From positions 124,573,692-124,637,691 of the forward strand of contig NC_092858.1 of assembly GCF_032062135.1 (NCBI RefSeq): DNA of 64,000 nucleotides, read 5' to 3'. The translations under genes and the position numbers were made by a program. The notes below the pieces were generated by a model. That model was not told the DNA's origin. It searched no databases and saw only the letters and a list, made by a program, of their open reading frames with translations. The DNA comes from Pyxicephalus adspersus (taxonomy: Eukaryota > Chordata > Amphibia > Anura > Pyxicephalidae). Shown in pieces: positions 54,781 to 64,000 of the stretch (positions are counted from its first letter, which is position 1; every line of letters begins with the position of its first letter).

Positions 54781-56447
54781 TAACAATATTGAAGTACAAC
54801 ATTTTAGCATAATGACAGCAAAAGTCAATCAATGTAAATGATATTCTAAAGAAACATATTCATCATACAAACATAAGCAGAAAGGTTTACTTACTTATTT
54901 TAACTGAAAGTGCTGAACAAAAATGTGAAACATATTAAAATTTTGGTTCATTGCAGTCTTTTCAGCTTCATACTTCCCAAGTCTCACAAAGGGACTAAAG
55001 ATATTCAAAAGTCCTTCCACCAAATCATTGCACAGTATAACCTTCCTAAAGCATAAGGGCAATGCACATCATTCCTTTATGCCCCTTCAGCCAGATGCGA
55101 ATTGAGAATGTGGGCTTATAGTGCAAATATAGCCTAATAATATAGGACCATTTATTCCAAACTACATAAATGAGAATACAAAGCTTTACTATGCAACTAT
55201 TTCTAAGTCCTATAAAATGTGTTCTTATTAACAGATAAAAATAATTGATCACAGACACCATTCCAATCTTCTGCAGTCACAACTGCCTGAGAAGTTGTCA
55301 CTAAAGCAAAGGCCAGGAGTAAGGTTACGGTGTGTTAAATGCTCCTTGCTCCAGGAACTGCAGCCTCTCAGGAGACATTATATGGTAGTGTCTCCCTTTG
55401 GTAGCCCCATAGGTAATGAATCGGGATGGCAGTGCCACTCTCTGCCACCAGCCATCAAGTATGCACACACTAGTTCCTTGATGTTTGAGTCTTTGAGCAG
55501 CTGGCATAGTGCCAGCCATGCAGTATCCCGCAATTTAAAGGCAGATGTGAACCATAGCCTTTACAACAAGAACATGTAGGCACACTGTGTCAGCATATCA
55601 TTCCAATAAAAAAAGGTATGTGAAAGTGACAATATCTTATCATTCCAAGGCTGTGGTTTATGCTACCCTATTACAGTAAGACCACAGGAAAGTCATTAAG
55701 AAGCATATTGAAGGTTTGACTGAGTATTGCTATAGCTTTAAATAGGTGTCACATTTTTATGATAAAAAATAAAAATTCTTAATTGTGTAATCTGTACAGT
55801 GGAATGTTAGGCACTTGGTGGATTCTGTTATAGAAGACACTTAGTATTCTACCTGAAGAATTTCTCAAAACAGTAACCCATAACACCTCATTATCATATC
55901 ATAACAGATCATATCGCTGGTTTGACTGCAAAACAGGTAAAAATATATTATGTTATCACTAAAGTGCAAATGACGGAATTTATCAACAATATTCACAGAG
56001 CATCAGGGCAGTTGAGGAAGAATTTATATTGAGATTGTTTTAGCATTAGATCATAATGTGATTTAATGCTAAATGTATGAAGTTCCTCTGCTCTGCTTGT
56101 GACTTATTTTATTTCTAACGCTGATAATTGTATCTGAAATAAAGAAAAAAACGTGGCAAAAAATAATGTCACAAATTACCTGATAAATGACACATTTACT
56201 GATTAAAATTTGGATTACTGATAGGTCTGGACATTGCTTGATAAATTCCCCCTAAAGTATAGCCAAATTTTTTATATTATTTATGCTAAAAAAGGCACTG
56301 AATGAGTTTTAGTTGCAAATGATACGAAAAATGCCAAAAAGTAAACATACAAATCACATGCCTAGTAAAATAATAACCTGATTTCTCCAAATAGGTGTTA
56401 TACCTAACAACTCAAATAATAACTGAGCTTGATGAGCCATTCCAGTA
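54781..56447. other. Intergenic, 3' side of both genes
   Basis: A GC-richer patch at about 55290-55570 looks like decayed repeat. No coding exon seen. Confidence 0.45.
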
Positions 56448-56665
56448 TCAGACATTTCTTCCTTGTGACCCATTATTTGTTGGATCCATGTCCTTATCTC
56501 CAGGTAAAAACTCAAGTTTGAATTGTCCCGGTCTTGATTGAAAAGAAGCATAATCATTTTGAGACTCCTCTTCTTCTAAAACTGTCATGTTGGGATTGTA
56601 AATTCTTGGTGCATCATATAGTCCGCCAGAGATGACCAGTGTGTCATCAGGTGATGAATATCTGT
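56448..56665 (-). CDS. Mucin-like gene, cytoplasmic tail exon and stop
   Basis: After tttttccctcctacag on the - strand. The spare G gives Asp, then RYSSPDDTLVISGGLYDAPR and onward, ending GSQGRNV and TGA (56450-56448). Three Tyr sites (YSSP, LYDAP, IYNP) look like possible phosphotyrosine motifs. AATAAA on this strand at 56113-56108 is a possible poly(A) signal. Confidence 0.85.
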
Positions 56666-59600
56666 CTGTAGGAGGGAAAAACAAAGCAAAACTATAACAA
56701 GCCATGCATTTATTTACTCTGGTTGGAATATATGGCTTTGAGAATGTCAGAAAACCCCAACCCCTTGGTGGATTTTCATGTTACAGCGGAAAAAGATAAG
56801 ATGAAGAATGTCTGGCAAATGGATTAAACAAAGCAGCATTCACTCAATAAAGGTAAATTGTGCATAAACTTTATTTTCTAATAAGGTTAGTAATGTGAGT
56901 TGCTCTATTAAACTGTAAACTTTAAACAGACATTCAAATTCATATGCATTGCTCATCTCAATGCATATTAAAACTAAGGCTATGTATACAAATGTCTCAT
57001 GATTCTCCATAATACAGTCGGGCTCGTCTCGGATGAGAATCTGACATGTGTACAGGGGTCATTTACGTTGTTCATGGATCCAACCTGGCGGATTATGAAG
57101 GACAGACGATGAGCGACCGCAAAAGACATGGAGAGAGAAGCACTGTCGTTTATCTGTCAGTCTGCTGCGGCTAGAAATGATCATTATTATTATACAGTAT
57201 TAATATAGCGCCAACATATTACACAGGGCTGTAAATTCAATAATGTTGCAAATGACAGACGGATACAGACAGTGACACAGGAGGAGGAGAGGACCCTGTC
57301 CTGAAGAGGTTACAATCTGTGTGTATGTAGCCTTAGACGTGTTATGCCCCCTAGTGGCCAAACATCAAAAAACACAGCTTTCACAATAGTAAATGCTACA
57401 TGTTCTAATGAATAAATGTCAGAATTGACTGGCAAAAAGTTCATAAATACACCCCTAAAAATTGTAGCAATGCATTGTGAACACAGCACACTGCTGCATA
57501 CTAGCCATGTGTGGTGTGAAATAGCCCTAAGAGAAAGAAAGAAGAGAAAGAGTAATCTATATATATATATATATATAGAATCAGATGTATGTATGTGTGT
57601 ATGTGTGTATGTTCCACCAGCACTCGAAAGCGCATGGAGACATTTGAACCAAACCTGCCATATATATGACTGAGACTCAAGTAAGTGCACCAGTCATCTT
57701 TGTACAGCGCTGTGCTATATGTCAGAGCTATAATTGGATGTATGTGTGTATGTCATCACTAGGAAATGCATGGAGTCATTTCAACCAAACTTGCTATGTT
57801 CCACCATCAGTAGGAAACGCATCGACACATTTCAACCAAACTTGCTAGACATATGACAGAATATTGTGAGTGCACCGCTGATCTTTGTACAGCGCTGTGG
57901 TATATGTCAGAGGTATATTTGCATGTATGTATTGATGTATGTATGTATGTGTGTGTGTATGTATTGCTCAGTGACAGTGTGCCTTTTGCTTACATACTTT
58001 TTTGTACTCTTTTACAAATTTTTTGCCTGCAATAATGGCTTAGAGAAAACCTAAGGCAATTAGCCGAGTGCAATCAAAGGCAAAAAAAATGAAACAACAC
58101 TGTAGACAAGAAAATTCCGAGGACAGGAATGGAAGACTTTGCCATGCTGCGCCAGAGAGCTACTATATCCAGAGCTTCAGAGACAGTACAACAGCATGAG
58201 ACCTGAGTACAGGAAATGAAAGAAAGAGCTACTACATCTAGAGCTTCAGAGACAGTACAACAGTGTGAGGCCCCACTACAGGATAAGAAAGATAGAGCTA
58301 CTACATCTAGAGCTTCAGAGACAGTACAACAGCGTGAGACATGAGTACAGGAAATGGGAGAAAGAGCCAGACAATCACGGACTGCACAACATTTTAGCTT
58401 AGCATTGGAAGGATTCCACTATGATCCACATAGAGACTACTCGCAGCATGCAAGCGTTACCATTGGAAAAATGGAAAGGGTTTGTAGTTACAGTCAAGCC
58501 AAGAAGTTTAAATATGAGTCTCCTGTTATTTGCTGCAAAAAGGGAAAGTCAAACTCTGCCAACTAGAAACACCACTACAAGAACATTGGAATTATACATT
58601 AGCAAATACCTCCAAGTCAAAGCATTTTCCTAATAACATCAGAAAATACAACTCATGTTTCCAATCGACACCATTAGGCACCATATCAGTTGTTCAACAG
58701 CCTGGGTTTCCATTCTCATTCAAGGTGCCAGGGTAAATTTACCATAAAGCGGGATCGTTACTTCCGCTGCCAGATCAACCACCAAAATTTCTACAACTAT
58801 GATTTATTGAAAACAAACTAATAGAAACTGACCAGAGGTGAACCTACATCCCAGGAACAAAATTTCAGATTGTCTTAAAGTTACAAAGGATGTTTCATGA
58901 GCACAATGTTCTTATTAAAACATTTAAAACAGCATTGGAACATATGCCTTTAATTTAGGTTAATCTAATTTATTTGTATTTTAATTTATTTGTATATTGT
59001 AATTATTATTTTAAAGCCTATAAAAAAAATTTCTTTGATTTAACACTATAGCTTTATTTGATTCCTTTCCTGTACAATATAAGATTGCAATAAATACCCG
59101 GGCAATGCGGGGTAATCAGCTAGTCTGTATATAAACCTTACCTGGTTCATATGAAGTTTCCCGGAGAGGATGATGAGAATATTGAGATCTACCTCTTAGG
59201 CATTTTTTAAAGCCAACAAAAATTATTACCACAACAACTACAACTAAGACAGTGCTGAAAATTGACGTCAAGATGATTTCAGAATACTTCATATTGTATT
59301 CTTCTGTATCTGAAAAAGATCAAAATAAAATCAGTAGATGGACACAACCATGGTTTGAAAAACTAAACAAAAAGTCCAGAAATATGTAAATGCTGAAACC
59401 AAAGCATAATTGATGATGGACCTGTTCGACATAACTCCTCCACATGTGCACAGATATCCATTCATGCTAGCACCAATGGGTGGCAAGAATGTACATTAAG
59501 CTGCACATACAGTTTAGGGTACAGTCTTAAAAAATGCAAACAGGCAGGTAAGTTTGTTTTATTGCAGATTAGTTTCTTTTCAAGCAAGTTTCCCCTATTT

Positions 59601-61661
59601 GCTTGGAGGTAATATGTAAGTTGGGGCAGTACTGTGGCCTTGCAGCACTAGGTCCCAGGTTTGAATCTCGGCCAGGACACTATCTGCATGGAGTTTGTAG
59701 GTTCTCAGGTTCTAGGGTCTGCGTGGGTTTCCTTCCACATCCCAAAAACGTGCTGTTCGGGTAATTGGCTACCCCTCAAAGTTGACCTCAAACTGTATTA
59801 AAGACATATGACTATGGTAGGGACATTAGATTGTGAGCCCCTTTAAAGGACAGCTGGTGACATGACAATGGACTTTGTACAGCGCTGTGTAATATGATGG
59901 CACTATATAAATACCATGTAATAGTAATAAAGTCAATCAACAACTTCTTCTGTTTTTGCTTTGGCTAATGTGAAGACTTTCATGATTTTATTGCTGTCTG
60001 TGATCTCAATGCAGAGATTGTCTTTTACTAACTATATAAGATGGCACCAGTAAATCCAATTAAATTGGAGAAAGACCAGATCCTCCATCATATTTGTATT
60101 TGTATTTCTGTCAAAATGCCTGATGGTCATTTCTCCTGACTTTTTTTTCCAGTGACATGGCTGATTGATTTTGTCATTTCGCAATGACAAGTAGTAGGGA
60201 AAAACAACATCCCACTGGGGACACAGATAAGAATAAAATGCTGACAGAAATGTTAACCCTTCAACACTATCCAAAGGTAAAAAAAAAAACAAAAAACTAA
60301 AATTAAGGTTTTGACCTTGTGTCAAATGTAGAAGAATTTGAAAGGTTATTTTTTTGTGTGCGTGTCTGTGTGTTTTCAAGAGAATAACGAGTCAAAGGGT
60401 TCTGAGCATTTGTAAAACAGAATAGCTTGGAAACAAAAATATAATCACAAATATCTTTAAACTCTAGTGCTTAGGAGTACTCGAGTTTTCACCATAATAA
60501 TCGCTCTTTGGCTTGATTGGCCAGGCTGGGATAATGGAAGTTCACTACCGGCACCTGTAGGGAAAGCTAGAATGTGTAAAATATCTGGGCTACCTACGCT
60601 GATCTGTGCCATTCTTGCTTATTGTGTCCCAAGCTCTACTCCATAGAAGACATGGTTTGAATACATTTCACTGATGATGGCCAAAAAAAACCAGAAATGT
60701 CTGTGTGTAGTTTGAAGTGAATGGTTCTATAATGTTAGACTTTAGTTTAATGAATAGATTTATTTGCATAGCCCCAAGCTCTGTCTAAAAATGAGCAACT
60801 ACTGTGTGAAGGCAACCAAAACAAAACAAAATTGAAAATGAATGGCGCAGCAGAGCACATATTTTTGCATATTGCGTAAATATGCAGTAAAACATGCTAG
60901 TACAGTGTTCTTATGCCAAATGTTCTGACATTTACATTTGAAGAATGTGCCATCATATACATTGCTAAATGTTGTACTTTTGTGTGTCCCATCAGCACCA
61001 TAGAACACTATCATAGCTGCTTATGTGATGGTCCCACTGTCAGTTAGACATGATAATATATAAAGAAGACATGCCCACCTGACAATGTTGTTGTGGCAGT
61101 ACCATTAGTTGTTTCATTTCCACTGCCTTGAGTTGGTTTCATCTGAGTTGAAGGGGTTGTTGATACAAGTGTTACACCAGACATTGTTGTGGCAGTACCA
61201 TCAGAGGTTTTTTCAGTTCCATTCTTTTGAGTTGGTATCATCTGAGTTGAAAGCATTGTTGATATAGACTGTGTTACACCAGACATTGTTGTGCTATATG
61301 TTTGATTAGAAGACCCAGTAGAAGGCAAAGTGCTTGAGGGAGGTGAGGCTAATGTCGAAGAGACATTTAAATTTGAAGATCTAGATACATCCAGAGTGGT
61401 GGCTGCAGCGGTGGATGAAGAAACCGGTTCTGAAGCTTTCAACATTGTAGTTCTAAAGTTTGTATTGGTTACATCTAAGGCAGGAGACAAAGAAGTTTCT
61501 GCACCATGTGCAGATGTGCTAACTTGTGGATTCTCTGTATTTACCAAAGTCTCTGTATGATTCGGAATAGTTGTTATTTGAGCTGTCATGATGTTGATAT
61601 TACAAATCAGAATAAAATAAACAGTGAGGAGTACCGTTACAGACATTGTTCTTAAAGCCAT
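56448..61661 (-). CDS. Mucin-like type I membrane protein (three coding exons, unidentified)
   Basis: The three exons listed below join in phase to 323 codons (322 residues plus stop). Residues 1-27 look like a signal peptide with a hydrophobic core (VTVLLTVYFILIC). Residues 28-195 are Ser/Thr-rich with six N-glycosylation sequons (N34, N99, N119, N147, N182, N186) and a duplicated block of about 33 residues (124-157 and 158-189, both starting TTMSGVT and containing STQM.PTQ). A transmembrane helix spans about 205-228, followed by KKCLRGR. The tail carries GLYDAPRIYNP (265-275), acidic LEEEES and no obvious enzyme domain. Role: probably an O-glycosylated surface protein with possible Tyr-based signalling. 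From memory it does not match CD164, endomucin, PARM1, MUC15 or PSGL-1. Confidence 0.85.
56975..57336. mobile_element. GTACACAC-family element with a nested SINE
   Basis: TAAGGCTATGTATACAAATG at the left and GTGTGTATGTAGCCTTA at the right; a family C SINE (57184-57320) sits inside. It lies in the last intron of the mucin-like gene. Confidence 0.75.
57184..57320 (-). repeat. SINE-like repeat, family C, nested
   Basis: ATTATTATACAGTATTAATA, then GCGCCAACATATTACACAGG and GAGGAGAGGACCCTGTCC. It interrupts the inverted-repeat element. Confidence 0.75.
57556..59123 (+). mobile_element. Helitron, truncated, with intact-looking ends
   Basis: Begins TCTATATATATA after an A (57555) and ends CAGCTAG before a T (59124), the AT target and 5'-TC/CTAG-3' ends of Helitrons; the GC-rich imperfect hairpin ACCCGGGCAATGCGGGGT lies just before the end. 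The frame from about 58150 has three copies of a 23-residue repeat (RATTSRASETVQQ core) and then FHYDPHRDYSQHASVTIGKM, SQAKKFKYESPVICCKKGK and, in another frame, NNIRKYNSCFQSTPLGTI, the Helitron N-terminal domain. The HUH nuclease and helicase parts are missing and stops occur. Confidence 0.9.
58150..58355 (+). repeat. 69-bp tandem coding repeat in the Helitron
   Basis: GAGCTACTACATCTAGAGCT then TCAGAGACAGTACAACAG recurs three times at 69-bp spacing. It encodes a basic 23-residue unit known in Helitron polyproteins. Confidence 0.85.
59142..59309 (-). CDS. Mucin-like gene, transmembrane exon
   Basis: 168 nt between gatctttttcag and GAACCAG|gtaagg on the - strand. The spare G of the previous exon gives Asp, then TEEYNMKYSEIILTSIF and a V/I-rich membrane helix, then KKCLRGRSQYSHHPLRETSY. 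It leaves one base. The intron after it runs only 18 bp before the end of a Helitron. Confidence 0.87.
59310..61078 (-). other. Intron of mucin-like gene
   Basis: Contains one tRNA-derived SINE (59623-59930); otherwise no recognised feature. The 115-codon - strand frame at 60032-60379 has no domain. Confidence 0.5.
59623..59930 (+). repeat. tRNA-derived SINE, full copy
   Basis: Head GGGGCAGTACTGTGGCCTTG, B box GGTTTGAATCTC (59658-59669), body with CAGGACACTATCTGCATGGA and tail GACTTTGTACAGCGCTGTGT to TATAAATACC. The reference copy in this window. Confidence 0.85.
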
Positions 61662-61683
61662 TACATCCAGTGGATTTTTATCC
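61079..61683 (-). CDS. Mucin-like gene, exon with signal peptide and Ser/Thr-rich ectodomain
   Basis: A single large exon. Read on the - strand, an acceptor (tttttgtttttag) precedes 22 untranslated bases, then ATG at 61661-61659. It ends TTGTCAG|gtgggc with one spare base. The upstream acceptor implies an untranslated first exon beyond 61.7 kb, which I did not find. Confidence 0.85.
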
Positions 61684-62854
61684 CTAAAAACAAAAATAAA
61701 GATATATTTAGGTAAGGATTGTTTGCCTTAATGACCAACTAGAAATGCATACTAATATATTGAACATATTTACTTTATTATTTATGGAAGTTATGGCCAA
61801 CTGTCGGGATATAGGAAGTCCTAATATGACCAAATGGCCACAATTAGAGGACAGGAAACTGTGCAGCAGGACATGATGTACGATTGCAGGAATGTTGAAA
61901 GAGATAATTCATGTAGACATGCTGCAGGTAATGATCAGAGACTGCAAATATGTTACAAAAGTTGCTAAGGCTAGGGACATGCTTTAGGAGTCAGTCATAG
62001 ACTAGAGATAAGTACAATGAGATTGATAGAGGTCACTGCTCCTTTAGCCCCATTGCAAATCAGTGCTCCTATATTTGTGCTCTGTACATATCATGTAAAG
62101 CTATATGTTCCACATTTATTTTTCCTCTGAGCACAAACTTTTCTAACAATAAATATAATATTTTTGGAAAAAAATCCTAAACAATGAAAGATATGGATGG
62201 CGCAGAAAAAGTTAAGTAGTGGAAAGTGACCAAACCAAGCCATGGCATGTAAATCAGAACCACCAATACTGACCTGTCCCCATTCCCTTGCAGGGCATCA
62301 CCACCATCCCCTTGTTTTTTCTCTTCCTGTAGATGATCTTCAGCTATCTTGATTGGCTGGGATTGGATGACGTATCTTCAGTGTGTGCTCCATGCAGTGG
62401 CAATCAAAACTGAAGCTGTGCATGCCCAGCTTATCTTTTTGATTATTGCAGAAAGGACATCATGTGTCCCATTTTTAATAATGACCTGCCTGATCATGGA
62501 TTTTTAAAAGTGGAATCTTACTTTAGGTATAAGAACCAAGTCTAAATATTTAAATCCTGTTGATAATAAAGCCTAATAGGTCAAGATGGAATTTTGGATG
62601 GAGTTGAATGAGTCAGGGCAGTGGTTCACCCCACCTGTCCCCATTTCTTCATAGCTTCTATACTAGATTTAGTTATAAATAGCTGAATGTGTAGAACAGC
62701 TGCTTTGGTCTTACTGAAAATGTACAGTGCCCTATAACCCAAAGAACCTACACTGTATATAAAAACATCACTACAAATTGTTTCAATATACATGTCTGCA
62801 CCCTGGTATGGATATCACGATTGTAAGCATGCAACAAGCTGAAAATGTATGCAT
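61684..62854. other. Upstream of mucin-like gene, nothing recognised
   Basis: Should contain the intron behind an untranslated first exon; neither that exon nor a promoter was recognised. Confidence 0.4.
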
Positions 62855-63245
62855 TTAAAGCATACCTTAACTCAGAAATTTCACTTCACATAAAAGGGTA
62901 GACATTCCTTTAACGTAAAAGAAAAAATTATTAAAAAAAAAGGATGCAACATCGCCCCTATTTTTTGAGAATGAATGGGAGTGCAACGTCAGGCATCCCA
63001 GGAGGCTCTTGGGTGCTCCTTCATTCGCTTAAACAGAAACCCGATATCACACCTGGGACGTAGGATGAAGAACCAGGAAGAAGAACAGAAGATAGCGACG
63101 CCCGGAGCGCTGGCTCCGGGACAAATGTCGGGACGACACAGGACCTGATGCTGGACACCCCTGGATCAATCGGATTGCACAGTGGGATTAAAGGTAAGTG
63201 TATTTTTATTTTTTTTGCCGTTTTCAGTTTAGTTTATTTTTTAAG
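62855..63245. mobile_element. piggyBac-like family, third copy
   Basis: TTAA at 62855-62858 followed by AGCATACCTTAACTCAGAAA, as at 3227. The interior GATTGCACAGTGGGATTAAA matches the first copy's ACTGCTCTGTGGGATTGAAG. The right end is uncertain. Confidence 0.5.
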
Positions 63246-64000
63246 TTAGGACTACTTTACTTATTCCTTTATTTCCATCTTTGATCCATATTGAAGTCCA
63301 AAGTACACACAAGCAGTTTTTATTCTCTGTTATGTAAATATTCATGTAAAAATGCTGCTATGTGTTTTAACTTCTTTTATTTGCTCCCCTTTGGTTTGTA
63401 AAATGTAATTGAAAGAGTTTTATTGTTTTGAAGGAGCAAAAAAAAAATGTCTCGCTAAAGATCTAAATATAAATGATGACATGTCATCCTAGAACAGGAA
63501 TTATTTTGGTGGCAGGATCACTAAGAGAACATTGTCTAAACATTACAGTAATGTTGTAAACATTGCAAATTGGTTTTATACGTCATAAAAATAGATAGAT
63601 TTGGAAATATAAAACATACAATTGATTTTTTGGGATCAGTACATAACCATTGCAATTTGATGCTAGAAAATGTTTTTCACACTAATATTCTTTTTTTTTA
63701 TAAACTTGTGAAAATAGTGTAAATGATTGTAGTACCTCTGTATGACACAAGATGGCACCATAGAATCACATCCTAAATATACAAGGTATCACTAAAAAAA
63801 AATATTTATGCATTTATTTCTCTCTTGTTTAAGGTTTACAAAGAGGGATACGCTAAATGTAAATCTGTTCTTCCTTTACATTTAAAAAAAATAAAGGTCC
63901 TACCTAAATGCATTTATCACTGGATGTCAGAAAAGTGTCTTTGACCTACCTCCGATTTAGTTTCACTGTATTACTTATGTCTATCCTTTTCTAAATTAAT
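63246..64000. other. Nothing recognised
   Basis: AT-rich sequence to the window edge. Confidence 0.5.

Noticed and set aside
51736..56447. TSHB, the gene I recall next to SYCP1 in mammals
   Set aside because: I looked for a cystine-knot exon downstream and saw none; it may lie outside the window.
57310..57690. 126-codon - strand frame
   Set aside because: It spans the edge of a SINE-bearing element and the Helitron 5' microsatellite; composite of repeats.
59658..59669. tRNA gene
   Set aside because: A B box is present but there is no cloverleaf; it is the head of a dispersed SINE.

Overview
This is an animal nuclear sequence, most likely from a frog. Genes are split into many short exons with GT-AG introns, introns are long and AT-rich, and the non-coding DNA is packed with amphibian-style interspersed repeats (tRNA-derived SINEs, short elements with GTACACAC-type inverted ends, CR1, L1 and RTE LINEs, hAT, mariner, Tc1, piggyBac-like and Helitron DNA elements). 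No prokaryotic operon, CRISPR array or viral genome is visible. The frog assignment is inference from SYCP1 divergence and repeat style; class Amphibia is more secure than any genus.

The main gene, on the + strand from about 4.2 to 51.7 kb, is SYCP1, the transverse-filament protein of the synaptonemal complex. I could trace 30 coding exons (6405-51359). They join in frame to about 963 residues, against 976 for human SYCP1, except at one junction (29050/32166) where 2 nt, or a small exon, are unaccounted for. The order is an N-terminal head (VSAVKP motif), a long coiled coil ([60 protein letters not shown]) and a basic, Ser/Thr/Pro-rich DNA-binding tail ([18 protein letters not shown]). A CpG-rich segment at 4.15-4.40 kb with CCAAT, E2F and CRE-like sites is the likely promoter and untranslated first exon. 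A poly(A) signal lies at 51713.

The second gene, on the - strand from 61.7 to 56.4 kb, encodes an unidentified mucin-like type I membrane protein of about 322 residues in three coding exons: signal peptide plus Ser/Thr-rich ectodomain, transmembrane segment, and Tyr-containing cytoplasmic tail. The two genes converge. The space between them holds an L1-type LINE remnant with a 266-codon open frame, and a Helitron fragment sits 18 bp from a splice donor of the mucin-like gene.

The rest is repeats. Points most worth attention are a GC-AG intron in SYCP1, the phase break, three consecutive 63-bp coding exons, a 370-bp near-perfect palindrome upstream of the first coding exon, an element with 27-bp perfect inverted ends, and the Helitron with clean termini. 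I found no convincing new multi-gene system.
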